Source: Anaerovorax odorimutans
Lineage (GTDB): Bacteria > Bacillota > Clostridia > Peptostreptococcales > JAAYPU01
DNA: 39,386 nucleotides
Direction of reading: 5' to 3'
NCBI GenBank assembly: GCA_016841185.1
Contig: JAENZQ010000015.1
Location: 1-39,386 of the forward strand
Position 1 is the stretch's first letter; the number at the start of each line of letters is the position of its first letter. The position numbers were made by a program, and so were the translations under genes. The notes under the pieces are model-generated. The model searched no databases. It saw nothing but the letters and a program-made list of their open reading frames with translations, and had not been told where the DNA came from. This document shows positions 24,034 to 32,310 of this stretch, piece after piece.

Positions 24034-24873
24034 CTAATTCATTAATTTGTAATTAAAATAAGCCATGGTCAATACGATGCTGCTGCCTAAGAGGCTATAA
24101 AAATCGGGTATTTCGTTAAAAACCAAAAATCCTGTGATTAAAGCAAAAATAACACTCAGATAATTATATACTGAGACTTGTGAGGCCGGTGCATATTTAT
24201 AACTCAGTGTGATGGAAATTTGTCCCAATGAGGCAAAGACACCGATCATAAGAAGCTGTAAAAGTTGTATTGAACCGGGGACAATAAAGTCTGCCGCAGC
24301 AAAAGGGATAAGCCCTACTACAGAAAAAAGCGAAAAGGCAAAAATAATGGTGTAAGTATTTTCTTCTTTTAAGAATCGTAGTATCGTATAAGCGGCTCCG
24401 GCAAAGACAGCTGAAAGAACACCGGTTATTGCCGGCAATACGCTTAAATCAAATTGAGGTTTGACGATTAAAAGTGTGCCTGTGAAAACTGCAGCAAGGA
24501 TAAAAAAATGGTACCTGTTTAATTTTTCTTTAAGAAATATTGCAGCAAAAACGGTAGTAAAAAAAGGAGACAGTCTGTTTAAGGTAGAAGCATCGGACAT
24601 AATAAGTTTATCAATGGCATAAAAAAAGAAAATAACGCCTAATAAACCAAAAAAACACCTGAAGAATAAAGCCTTTCGATTTTTCTTTTTAGGAATGAAA
24701 GGTTTTTTATAAATAATCAATATCATTAAAGTAACAAATAAACTAACCGAATTTCGAAACAAGACTTTTTCATAAAGAGGTATTGCTTCTGCAAGTTTCA
24801 CAAAAAGTTGCATAAGTGTAAAAGAAAGAGCTGCTGCAATCATGAATATTACAGCCTTTTTTTTATTGTCCAA
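24034..24873 (-). CDS. EamA/DMT-superfamily permease
   Basis: A 279-residue protein of about ten transmembrane helices, the usual two-EamA-repeat layout of drug/metabolite transporters. Typical landmarks are KVLFRNSVSLFVTLMIL, LSPFFTTVFAAIFLKEKL at the end of the first repeat, and the matching QVSVYNYLSVIFALITGFLVFNEIP of the second. The RNS...AIDKL pattern is seen in members annotated as S-adenosylmethionine or purine/amino acid exporters, but the substrate cannot be told. It is convergent with the Mrp operon and transcribed alone. Confidence 0.88.
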   Translation of the reverse strand: MDNKKKAVIFMIAAALSFTLMQLFVKLAEAIPLYEKVLFRNSVSLFVTLMILIIYKKPFIPKKKNRKALFFRCFFGLLGVIFFFYAIDKLIMSDASTLNRLSPFFTTVFAAIFLKEKLNRYHFFILAAVFTGTLLIVKPQFDLSVLPAITGVLSAVFAGAAYTILRFLKEENTYTIIFAFSLFSVVGLIPFAAADFIVPGSIQLLQLLMIGVFASLGQISITLSYKYAPASQVSVYNYLSVIFALITGFLVFNEIPDFYSLLGSSIVLTMAYFNYKLMN

Positions 24874-25012
24874 GATAGCATCATTCCTTATTACAGAGGT
24901 TATTTACAGCTATTTTATCATATTATGGTTGAAAGCATAAATAATTGTAGTAGGATATAATTAAGTTTTGTTTCAAATAAAAAATTTATACATATTGTCA
25001 GGAGGCAAAAGG

Positions 25013-25330
25013 TTGAAGGATTTCTTTAAGAAAGTATATGATATTGTAGAAAAAATCCCACAGGGAAAAGTGATGACTTATGGTCAGATTGCTGCTGTTT
25101 TGGGTTGTCCTGAAAATGCAAGAGTCGTTGGCTGGGCTATGAGAGCTGCCCCGAAAAGCAGAAATCTTCCGTGTCATCGCGTTGTGAATAGAAAAGGTGA
25201 AATGGCACCGGGCCATGTTTTCGGAGCATCAGAAATACAAAAGGCCTTACTTGAAAGCGAGGGCATAAATATAGGTCAAAATGGATGCATTAATCTAAAA
25301 GAATACCTTTGGGATACCAATGTATTTTAA
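25013..25330 (+). CDS. Short MGMT-family (O6-alkylguanine-DNA alkyltransferase-like) protein
   Basis: A 105-residue protein equal to the DNA-binding/active-site domain of Ogt/MGMT without the N-terminal half. It contains the helix-turn-helix TYGQIAAVLG, the arginine-finger region RVVGWAMRAAP and the catalytic LPCHRVV with Cys54, so unlike Atl proteins (Trp at that position) it keeps the alkyl-accepting cysteine. TTG 25013 is chosen because GGAGG is 8 nt upstream; extending to 24968 adds residues with no family match. The segment N-G-E-M-A-P-G in place of the usual G/S loop may affect activity. Role: repair or sensing of alkylated guanine. Confidence 0.85.
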   Translation: MKDFFKKVYDIVEKIPQGKVMTYGQIAAVLGCPENARVVGWAMRAAPKSRNLPCHRVVNRKGEMAPGHVFGASEIQKALLESEGINIGQNGCINLKEYLWDTNVF

Positions 25331-25454
25331 AAAATATTCTTATAAAATAATTCTCAATGAAGCTTCAGCAATAATAATTCTTTAATTATTGCAATAATAT
25401 ATAAAGAATCCATTCAGACATATCGGAACAGATGAAGCTTTAGGGGGAAAATTT

Positions 25455-26987
25455 TTGAAAGATTTTTCTTATATACAGGGAGCTCTTGTACTTGCTATTA
25501 CCAACTTTATTACAGGTACCCTTGCATTTGGTTTCAGAATATATTTTTCTCGAAGTGTTGGTGCCGAAGGCATGGGTGTTTTTCAGCTGGTTTTCCCTTT
25601 ATATATGCTAATGATTACATTAGTATCAGGCGGGGTTACAACTGCTATATCTAAAATCGTTGCAGAGTATAAGGTGAAAAGAAATATGCCTGCAATGGTC
25701 AAGACCATCAGAACCAGCTTCATTTTTATTGGTTTATGGAGCATTTTTGTTTGTGTCATTATTTTTTTAAATTCGGATTTTATTGCTTCAAAGATCCTTA
25801 AAGATACGCGTACGTCCTTATCTATTGTATTATTAACACCTTCCGTATTTTTCATATCCATGTCTGCTATTTTCCGGGGTTACTTTTTCGGTATACAAAA
25901 AATAAAGCGGCCGGCATTGATCGATGTGGCAGAAAAAGTGGTTCGCCTTGGCGGGTTGATTATTTTGACGCGAGTTATGCTGCCTTATGGGATTGCATAT
26001 GCTTGTGCCGGAGCAGTGCTTGCGATGACAGCCGGAGAATTCATAAGTTCATTGTTATTAAGTATTACTTATAACCGGAATGGAAGCAATCGGCTGGTGC
26101 AAGTATCTTCTGAAAGCGCAGGAAGCATTATTTATAAAATTGTCAGCTTAGCTATTCCCTTATCATTAGCCGGGGCTTTAGCCACAATTATGGATATGAT
26201 CAGTGCGGTTTTAGTACCTGCTCAATTGGAGGCAGCCGGATATAACCATATAACAGCACTTTCCTTATATGGAGAAATTACCGGAATGGTTATGCCTTTA
26301 ATTTCTTATCCGGGTATTATTATCTTTTCTCTTACGATAACACTTGTACCTGCAATTACCAGATCTCATGTTAGCGGAAACCATAATGCTCTGAATAAAA
26401 AGTGCCATGATTCCCTGATCATTGCATGGTCTGTAGGATTGTTTGCAACAGTTCTTTGCATTTCTTTTCCCGAAGAATTATGCAGCATTATATATAAATG
26501 CCCTGAAGCCGGAAATCTTTTGTTTTGGGCAGGGGCAGGGTGTTCATTTCACTACTTCCATGTCATTCAATTTGCTATCCTTAATGGGCTGGGTCTTCAG
26601 CGGAAAGTGTTGGTCAATGTTGCTTTTGATATTCTTATAAATGTGGCTTGTATTTATTTGTTGATTCCTATTCCCCGAATCGGAATATATGGGTATATCG
26701 TGGGTTTTTTTCTCAGCGGCCTGTTTATCTCTATAAGAAATTCTAAAATTCTGCAAAAGCAGGCAGGTGTTTGTATCGATTATCGTAAGGTACTTGTCAA
26801 GCCCCTGATTCCTTTTATGTGTATGCTGATAATAGTAAAACTCAGTAACACACTTTTCATTACGTTGGGATTTACTTATAATATGATATTTTCAGGAATA
26901 ATGGGCATCCTTGCTTTCAGTACGGCACTTATCATGAGCGGTGTTTTTACATTGAAGCAAATAAAAAAGACCCTGAGTTTTAGATGA
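25455..26987 (+). CDS. spoVB: SpoVB-type MOP-superfamily flippase (polysaccharide/lipid II transporter)
   Basis: A 510-residue membrane protein with about 14 hydrophobic helices, the length and layout of Bacillus stage V sporulation protein B. Shared wording includes VGAEGMGVFQLVFPLY, GVTTAISKIVAEYK, IFRGYFFGIQKI and LPYGIAYACAGAVLAM. The family exports lipid-linked sugars (MurJ-like), and SpoVB is needed for spore cortex synthesis. The start is TTG 25455, 7 nt after GGGGG. An imperfect inverted repeat GCAATAAT...ATTATTGC (25368-25392) lies in the gap after the MGMT gene. Paralogues (YtgP, YabM) look alike, so a vegetative cell-wall role is possible. Confidence 0.82.
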   Translation: MKDFSYIQGALVLAITNFITGTLAFGFRIYFSRSVGAEGMGVFQLVFPLYMLMITLVSGGVTTAISKIVAEYKVKRNMPAMVKTIRTSFIFIGLWSIFVCVIIFLNSDFIASKILKDTRTSLSIVLLTPSVFFISMSAIFRGYFFGIQKIKRPALIDVAEKVVRLGGLIILTRVMLPYGIAYACAGAVLAMTAGEFISSLLLSITYNRNGSNRLVQVSSESAGSIIYKIVSLAIPLSLAGALATIMDMISAVLVPAQLEAAGYNHITALSLYGEITGMVMPLISYPGIIIFSLTITLVPAITRSHVSGNHNALNKKCHDSLIIAWSVGLFATVLCISFPEELCSIIYKCPEAGNLLFWAGAGCSFHYFHVIQFAILNGLGLQRKVLVNVAFDILINVACIYLLIPIPRIGIYGYIVGFFLSGLFISIRNSKILQKQAGVCIDYRKVLVKPLIPFMCMLIIVKLSNTLFITLGFTYNMIFSGIMGILAFSTALIMSGVFTLKQIKKTLSFR

Positions 26988-27031
26988 AGAAAGAGAATAT
27001 CCGGATATATATAAAAAATGGGATTTCATAT

Positions 27032-27056
27032 TTTTATCACAAACAGAGGGTATAAT
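27032..27056 (+). promoter_or_regulatory. Promoter/operator of the two-component system (TTTTATCACAA-N8-TATAAT)
   Basis: TTTTATCACAA (27032-27042), 8 nt, then TATAAT (27051-27056) followed by TAAAG. The same arrangement with the same spacing precedes the exported-protein gene at 29294. The -35 slot is occupied by the shared motif instead of TTGACA, as expected at a promoter activated by an OmpR-type regulator. Confidence 0.6.
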
Positions 27057-27124
27057 TAAAGGTGTAAGGTGTAAATTCTAAGGACCGGGATAAATGGGAG
27101 TTATATAAATACAGGAGGTTGTTT

Positions 27125-27817
27125 ATGGCAGCAACAAGAATTTTAATTGTAGATGATGATAAACGCATTCGGGAAATGATCAAAGAGTATATCAGTACAG
27201 AGGGATACCAAGTAGAAGAAGCAGCCAGCGGGATAGAGGCTCTTAATCATTTTAAACAAAAGGAATATGCTCTAATTGTTCTGGATGTTATGATGCCAAA
27301 GATGGATGGCTGGAGCGTCTGCAGAGAAATCAGAAAAATTTCTGCTGTCCCTATAATAATGCTGACTGCAAGAGGTGAAGAATATGATAAGCTGTTCGGT
27401 TTTGAATTGGGCGTTGATGATTACATGATAAAACCTTTTAGCCCAAAAGAACTTCTTGCAAGAATGAAGGCTATTATCCGAAGGAGTTCCACAAAAGGGG
27501 AGCAAAAAAATAAAGACCGTTTAATAATCGAAGGGTTAGAGATTGATTTCAATTCCCGGAACGTTTATGTAAATGGTGTACTAAAGATGCTAACACCAAA
27601 AGAATACGAACTTTTGAGTTTTTTTGTTCAGAATCAGAATCATGTTTTCACAAGAGAGCAGTTGCTTGATTCAGTCTGGGGTTATGATTTTATCGGAGAA
27701 GACAGAACTGTAGATACACATATCAAAATGTTGAGAGAAAATTTGGAAGCATACAGAAATTATATTGTGACAGTCTGGGGAGTAGGATATAAATTCCAGA
27801 CAGGAGGGAAAAAATGA
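27125..27817 (+). CDS. OmpR/PhoB-family response regulator
   Basis: A 230-residue cytoplasmic DNA-binding regulator. The receiver domain (about 5-118) has the acidic pair DDD, phospho-acceptor Asp54 in VLDVMMPKMDG, MLTARG and the Lys of MIKPF. The C-terminal winged helix (about 132-228) shows LTPKEYELLSFFVQN, REQLLDSVWGYDF and RTVDTHIKMLRENL. ATG 27125 is chosen because AGGAGG is 6 nt upstream; TTG 27119 touches the site. The stop overlaps the start of the histidine kinase gene by 4 nt. A promoter element shared with the gene at 29294 suggests autoregulation and a direct target. Confidence 0.93.
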   Translation: MAATRILIVDDDKRIREMIKEYISTEGYQVEEAASGIEALNHFKQKEYALIVLDVMMPKMDGWSVCREIRKISAVPIIMLTARGEEYDKLFGFELGVDDYMIKPFSPKELLARMKAIIRRSSTKGEQKNKDRLIIEGLEIDFNSRNVYVNGVLKMLTPKEYELLSFFVQNQNHVFTREQLLDSVWGYDFIGEDRTVDTHIKMLRENLEAYRNYIVTVWGVGYKFQTGGKK

Positions 27818-29208
27818 AAAGCATTGCATCAAAGCTCTGGATGGGAATGATGGCACTTGTTGTAATTATGCTCATTCTTCTATTGCTATTTCAGATTGTT
27901 TTTTTAAATCATTTTTATACGAACCTCAGAATTTCAGATATTGAGGATTCAGGATTGGAAATAATCCGTGAACAAAAAAAAGGGGAGGCAAGCAATTTTC
28001 AAAGCCGTCTGGATGCTTTTGCATATAATAACAATTTAACTGCAGAGATGTATGATACAAACGGACATAGGGTGTATATCACCGGAGAAAGCAGTCAAAT
28101 GACGATGATGATGAACAGCGCTAAAAGGGATGTTTTTCATGAAGCTTTGGCAGGTGATACGATACGCCTTGAGATGAAGCATCCGCGATTTAACAGCAAA
28201 TACGTTTTATTAGGGTTGCCTGTTGGTTTTTCCGAGGCAATAGAAGGCGTGCTGTTATTGACACTTCCTATGGCGCCTGTTCAGGAAACGGCAGAGATAT
28301 TAAAAAGGCAGCTTTTTTATATTTCTACTATTTTACTGACCGCTGCCATATTGATATCCTATCTGATTTCCAGGACGTTTACAAAACCGATTCGGGATAT
28401 TACGAAAGTTTCACTGGAAATGGCAGAAGGTGACCTATCTGCAAGAACTACGGTGAAGCGTGAAGATGAAATCGGTAAACTGGCAGAAACAATCAATCAT
28501 ATGGGCAAAGAGTTATTAAAACTTGATGAGCTCAGAAAGGATTTGATCGCCAATGTTTCCCATGAGCTCCGAACGCCTCTGAGTCTTATCAAAGGATATG
28601 CGGAAACTATCCGCGATGTGACAGGAAACAATATCCATAAGAGAGAGAAGCAATTGGCAATTATTATTGAAGAGTCTGACAGAATAAGCCATATTGTTGA
28701 AGATATATTGAATCTCTCCCAAATGCAAGCCGGTTATATGGTTTTAAATCGATCAGAATTCGAAATCAATGAATTTCTTGAAAAAGTTCTTAAAAAATAT
28801 GAAATAATGAGTGAAAAGACAGGAATATCCGTTAATAAGGAAAAGATCCGGAAGACTATAGTTCTTGCAGATGAAAACAGAATAGAGCAAGTTCTTTATA
28901 ATCTGATCAATAACGCTTTTAATCATACGAGGGAAGGCGGAACTGTTGCTATCCGGGCTGTTGAAAGGCTGGCATCAATAAAAATAGAGGTTTCGGATAC
29001 AGGAGAAGGAATACCCTCTGAAGAAATTGAATCTATATGGGATAGATTTTATAAAGCAGACAAGCCGGAAGAGAGACAAGCCGGAACGGGGCTTGGATTA
29101 ACCATTGTTAAGAATATTTTAGAAGCCCATAATCTGAATTATGGTGTTGAAAGCCAGATAGGAACCGGAAGTACATTCTGGTTTGAGCTGAAGAAATCTA
29201 AAAATTAA
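27814..29208 (+). CDS. Membrane sensor histidine kinase
   Basis: A 464-residue kinase, partner of the overlapping response regulator. It has a transmembrane helix near residues 10-33, an extracellular sensor region of about 130 residues with no recognised fold, and a second helix near 165-188. A HAMP linker (SRTFTKPIRDITKV...RTTVKREDEIGKL) follows, then HisKA with phospho-accepting His250 in NVSHELRTPL, and a HATPase domain with the N box (QVLYNLINNAFNH), DTGEGIP and GTGLGLTIVK. All catalytic boxes are intact. The stimulus is unknown; the neighbouring target encodes a small exported protein, which points to an envelope-related signal. Confidence 0.93.
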   Translation: MKSIASKLWMGMMALVVIMLILLLLFQIVFLNHFYTNLRISDIEDSGLEIIREQKKGEASNFQSRLDAFAYNNNLTAEMYDTNGHRVYITGESSQMTMMMNSAKRDVFHEALAGDTIRLEMKHPRFNSKYVLLGLPVGFSEAIEGVLLLTLPMAPVQETAEILKRQLFYISTILLTAAILISYLISRTFTKPIRDITKVSLEMAEGDLSARTTVKREDEIGKLAETINHMGKELLKLDELRKDLIANVSHELRTPLSLIKGYAETIRDVTGNNIHKREKQLAIIIEESDRISHIVEDILNLSQMQAGYMVLNRSEFEINEFLEKVLKKYEIMSEKTGISVNKEKIRKTIVLADENRIEQVLYNLINNAFNHTREGGTVAIRAVERLASIKIEVSDTGEGIPSEEIESIWDRFYKADKPEERQAGTGLGLTIVKNILEAHNLNYGVESQIGTGSTFWFELKKSKN

Positions 29209-29229
29209 ATTTTTCAAGGCTTATCAAAC

Positions 29230-29254
29230 TTTTATCACAATTAGGTTTTAAAAT
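29230..29254 (+). promoter_or_regulatory. Promoter/operator of the exported-protein gene (TTTTATCACAA-N8-TAAAAT)
   Basis: TTTTATCACAA (29230-29240), 8 nt, TAAAAT (29249-29254) then TAAAG, matching the response-regulator promoter. CTTATCAAAC one helical turn upstream looks like a second half-site (direct repeat), as OmpR-type dimers prefer. Confidence 0.6.
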
Positions 29255-29293
29255 TAAAGTACTTAGAATAATTTGATTAAAAGGAGCGATATA

Positions 29294-29749
29294 ATGATGA
29301 ACATGAAAAATGTGGTTGTTACATTGACAGCCGTCAGTGTACTGGTTTCAGCAGGTATTGTATATGCTGCAACAGCAAGGACGCCTGCAGAAATCGCAAG
29401 CGGAATAACCGGAAAAACTATTGAAAATCTTATCACAGAGCGTGAGCAAGGGAAAACCTATGGGTCGATTGCCAACGAAGCAGGCGTGTTAGAAGAGTTT
29501 CAAAGTCAGATACGCCAACAGAGAAAAGCAATTCTTGATCAAAGTGTAGAGAATGGTGAACTTACTCAGGAACAGGCAGATGATATCTATCAGGCAATTC
29601 TGAACCGCCAGGGATTCTGTAATGGTGCAGGAAATGGATTTGGCGGCTATGGCTCAGGATTTGGAAACAGTTATGGCTCAGGTAATGGCCCGGGCTATGG
29701 CGCACAAAATGGTGGAAGAATAGGATATGGATGCGGATTTGGGAGATAA
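29294..29749 (+). CDS. Small exported DUF2680-type protein with glycine-rich tail
   Basis: A 151-residue protein with a Sec signal peptide (hydrophobic TLTAVSVLVSAGIVYA, cleavage likely near AATA). A helical region with TPAEIASGITGKTIENLI, REQGKTYGSIANEAG and NGELTQEQADDIYQAI follows, characteristic of DUF2680 proteins. The last 45 residues are rich in Gly, Asn and Tyr with one Cys near the end. ATG 29294 is chosen because AAGGAG is 7 nt upstream. It lies 85 nt after the kinase gene and shares its operon's promoter motif, so it is a probable target of the two-component system. Function unknown; possibly an envelope-stress or metal-related periplasm-facing protein. Confidence 0.78.
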   Translation: MMNMKNVVVTLTAVSVLVSAGIVYAATARTPAEIASGITGKTIENLITEREQGKTYGSIANEAGVLEEFQSQIRQQRKAILDQSVENGELTQEQADDIYQAILNRQGFCNGAGNGFGGYGSGFGNSYGSGNGPGYGAQNGGRIGYGCGFGR

Positions 29750-29758
29750 AGAAAAATA

Positions 29759-29792
29759 AAAAATGAGATTTTGCTAAGCAAAATCTCATTTT
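29759..29792. terminator. Bidirectional terminator between the exported-protein gene and hcp
   Basis: AATGAGATTTTG pairs with CAAAATCTCATT around CTAAG, with A-runs before and T-runs after, so it works for both convergent genes. Confidence 0.85.
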
Positions 29793-29799
29793 AAAAACA

Positions 29800-31368
29800 T
29801 TAACCAAGGATTGCATTAAGATCTTCTTCGGGAGTGGAAATCGGGTGGATATCAAATTTTTCAATAAGTACTTCCAGTACATTTGAAGAAATGAATGCCG
29901 GAAGTGTTGGCCCCAGATAAATATTTTTAATGCCCAGGGACAGAAGTGTCAGAAGAATACATACTGCTTTTTGCTCATACCAGGAAAGTACCAAAGTCAA
30001 AGGCAGTTCGTTGATATCGCACTCGAAGGCATTTGCAAGTGCTGCTGCTACCTGTATGGCTGAGTAAGCATCATTACACTGTCCCATATCCATTATTCTG
30101 GGAAGACCTCCTATTTCACCAATATCTAAATCATTAAACCGATATTTGCCGCAGGCGAGTGTAAGAACGATTGTATCTTCGGGCGTTTTCTTAACGAATT
30201 CCGTATAATAATTTCTGCCTGTTTTTGCACCGTCACAACCTCCAACAAGGAAGAAATGCTTTATGGCACCTGCTTTTACAGCATCAATTACTTTATCTGC
30301 AACACTCAGAACCGTATTTCGGGCAAATCCTGTCATCAATTCAGTTCCGCCGTTTATACCCGTCAATTGCTTATCTTCATTCCAGCCTCCCAGTTCCAGT
30401 GCCTTATTGATTATTTCGGTAAAATCTTTTTTCCCGTCTTCTGATTCAGGAATATGTCGGATTTCAGGATAACCCACCACAGCCGTCGTAAATATGCGGT
30501 CTGCATAACTTGGCTTTGGAGGCATTAGGCAGTTGGTAGTAAATAAAACAGGGGCAGGAATATCTGAAAATTCTTTCTGCTGGTTTTGCCATGCTGTGCC
30601 ATAGTTTCCTTTTAAATGTGCATATTTTTTCAGTTCGGGATAACCGTGAGCAGGTAGCATTTCACTATGAGTATAAATGTTGATTCCTTTGCCTTCTGTC
30701 TGTTCCAACAGTTGTTTCAAATCATATAAATCGTGACCTGTAACGACAATAAAAGGCCCTTTTTCAATTTTCATAGGTACTTTTACAGGTGTCGGATGAC
30801 CATATGTTGAAGTATTTGCTTCATCTAAAAGTGCCATACATTTCAGATTGATCTGACCGAATTCCATAAGCAGATTGAGCCATTCGTCAATTGAATGATC
30901 TTCGCCCAGGGCCAGCATACCCTTGTAAAACCAGGAAGTTACTTCAGGATTCTCTTTTCCCAGTACATAAGCATGATAGGCGTAAGCAGCCATCCCGCGT
31001 ATTCCAAGCAATAAGGTTGAACGCAATGAGACGATATCCTCATCACCATTCCAAAGTACTTCCCAGGAAAAGTCTTCGGATCCTCCGAGGGCTTTCTTTT
31101 CGATTTTCACAAGTTCTTTGAGTTCATCAATACGGTCACCGTCAAAATTCACATTTGTAATGGTTGCAAACAAGCTTTGCATCATCAGTTCATCGGCTTT
31201 TTTACCGGGAGTTTTTCCGGATGCCGCTCTTGCAAGGCCAATCAGTGCACAAGTAAGTTCATCCTGTTTATTTGCGACATCAGGTTGTTTTCCACAAACA
31301 CCTACTTTTGTACACCCGCTGCATCCTGCGGTTTGCTCACATTGGAAACAAAACATTTTTGATGACAT
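29800..31368 (-). CDS. hcp: Hybrid cluster protein (hydroxylamine reductase)
   Basis: A 522-residue cytoplasmic Fe-S protein, which in other bacteria reduces NO or hydroxylamine during nitrosative stress. The N-terminal cysteines CFQCEQTAGCSGCTKVGVC have the C-x2-C-x8-C-x5-C spacing of strict-anaerobe Hcp, holding a [4Fe-4S]. Hybrid-cluster ligand regions are recognisable at GHDLYDL, TNCLMPP, GGCDGAKTGRNYY, LACGKYRF and the Glu-containing VLSWYEQKAV. The ATG at 31368 is used because AAAGGAGG is 7 nt upstream; the frame to 31425 adds non-family residues. The Hcp-associated ferredoxin gene lies upstream on the same strand and a Crp/Fnr regulator diverges beyond it. Confidence 0.96.
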   Translation of the reverse strand: MSSKMFCFQCEQTAGCSGCTKVGVCGKQPDVANKQDELTCALIGLARAASGKTPGKKADELMMQSLFATITNVNFDGDRIDELKELVKIEKKALGGSEDFSWEVLWNGDEDIVSLRSTLLLGIRGMAAYAYHAYVLGKENPEVTSWFYKGMLALGEDHSIDEWLNLLMEFGQINLKCMALLDEANTSTYGHPTPVKVPMKIEKGPFIVVTGHDLYDLKQLLEQTEGKGINIYTHSEMLPAHGYPELKKYAHLKGNYGTAWQNQQKEFSDIPAPVLFTTNCLMPPKPSYADRIFTTAVVGYPEIRHIPESEDGKKDFTEIINKALELGGWNEDKQLTGINGGTELMTGFARNTVLSVADKVIDAVKAGAIKHFFLVGGCDGAKTGRNYYTEFVKKTPEDTIVLTLACGKYRFNDLDIGEIGGLPRIMDMGQCNDAYSAIQVAAALANAFECDINELPLTLVLSWYEQKAVCILLTLLSLGIKNIYLGPTLPAFISSNVLEVLIEKFDIHPISTPEEDLNAILG

Positions 31369-31409
31369 AACATATCCTCCTTTAATTAAAAATTTATTAT
31401 TGAATGTAT

Positions 31410-31429
31410 AAATTTGCTGAGGCAAATTT
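31410..31429. promoter_or_regulatory. Inverted repeat in the hcp promoter region
   Basis: AAATTTGC-TGAG-GCAAATTT is a perfect 8-bp inverted repeat about 40 nt before the hcp start. Candidate operator; no clear -35/-10 pair could be assigned. Confidence 0.4.
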
Positions 31430-31466
31430 CACATTAAATTTAATTGTTTATTTCTAATTTTTTATT

Positions 31467-31499
31467 CTGAGAACGGAAATCAAAAATTTCCGTTCTCAG
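31467..31499 (-). terminator. Terminator overlapping the stop codon of the Hcp-associated ferredoxin gene
   Basis: A 14-bp stem, CTGAGAACGGAAAT (31467-31480) with ATTTCCGTTCTCAG (31486-31499). Read on the minus strand its first arm lies inside the last codons of the ferredoxin gene and the stop is in the loop. AATAAAAAATT follows on the minus strand, so the tail is not a clean U-run. Confidence 0.6.
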
Positions 31500-32196
31500 T
31501 TATGGTGCCGTCGGTGCCTATGGTGATTACATTCCAGGGAATCATTTTCCCCGAATTTTTCAATGCTGTTGTAACAGCATGGGTCATACCGCCGCAGCAA
31601 GGAACTTGCATTCTGAGTACAGTTACACTTTTGATATCATTATGGCTCAGAATATCTGTTAATTTTTCGGAGTAATCAATGCTATCCAGTTTAGGACATC
31701 CAATTAGAGTTATTTTATTTTTCATAAAATCATTATGGAAATTTCCATATGCGAATGCCGTACAATCTGCTGCAATAAGCAAATGAGCATTTTCGAAGTA
31801 AGGTGCAGTGGGAGGGATCAGTTTAATTTGACAAGGCCATTGCTGCAATTGAGATTCAATGGTGACAGGTTTCTCTTCATTTTTCTGATTCTTTCGCTCA
31901 AGAGTCTTAACCTGAGTACCGGGACACCCGCAAGGAAGATTGGGTATATCCGCCTTTTGTTCTTTCATACGCTCTTTAACGGCTTCTTCGTCATAAGCTT
32001 CAGCTTCACGTTTTTCTATGGTAATAGCACCTGTGGGGCATTCGGGAAGACAATCTCCTAAGCCGTCACAATATATATCTGAGACTAATTTTGCTTTTCC
32101 GTCCACTAACTGTAGTGCGCCTTCATGGCAGGCATCGATACAAAGACCACAGCCATTACATTTACTTTCATCTATTTTGATAATGTTTCTTTTCAT
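31480..32196 (-). CDS. Hcp-associated 4Fe-4S ferredoxin-type protein
   Basis: A 238-residue protein. The N-terminus is a ferredoxin with CNGCGLCIDAC and a second, modified set CDGLGDCLPEC. A middle linker with CGCPG leads to a C-terminal domain with AADCTAFAYGNFH, LIGCPKLD and PCCGGMTHAV, whose Cys residues may bind a further cluster. This is the ferredoxin usually next to hcp in clostridia and is the likely electron donor to Hcp. ATG 32196 is preferred: AAAGGAG is 8 nt upstream, while the ATG at 32202 is only 2 nt from it. Divergent from the Crp/Fnr gene. Confidence 0.85.
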   Translation of the reverse strand: MKRNIIKIDESKCNGCGLCIDACHEGALQLVDGKAKLVSDIYCDGLGDCLPECPTGAITIEKREAEAYDEEAVKERMKEQKADIPNLPCGCPGTQVKTLERKNQKNEEKPVTIESQLQQWPCQIKLIPPTAPYFENAHLLIAADCTAFAYGNFHNDFMKNKITLIGCPKLDSIDYSEKLTDILSHNDIKSVTVLRMQVPCCGGMTHAVTTALKNSGKMIPWNVITIGTDGTITENGNF

Positions 32197-32230
32197 TTTC
32201 ATAACTCCTTTCAAACATTTTTAATTGTTT

Positions 32231-32248
32231 TTGTACTACGAGTATAAT
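32231..32248. promoter_or_regulatory. Candidate regulator site between ferredoxin and Crp/Fnr genes
   Basis: TTGTACT-ACG-AGTATAA is an inverted repeat (6 of 7 positions match). It includes TATAAT (32243-32248) on the plus strand and TATACT on the minus strand, so one bound dimer would cover both -10 boxes. Its position fits control of both genes by the Crp/Fnr-type protein. Confidence 0.45.
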
Positions 32249-32310
32249 ATAATAAAAAAAGAAAATCGGTAGCTTCAGCAACATTTGTTATCGTTGAAAG
32301 GGTGATATAA

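Noticed and set aside
25013-25330. Alkyltransferase-like (Atl) protein without active cysteine
   Set aside because: The active-site motif reads PCHRV, so the cysteine is present; Atl proteins have Trp at that position.
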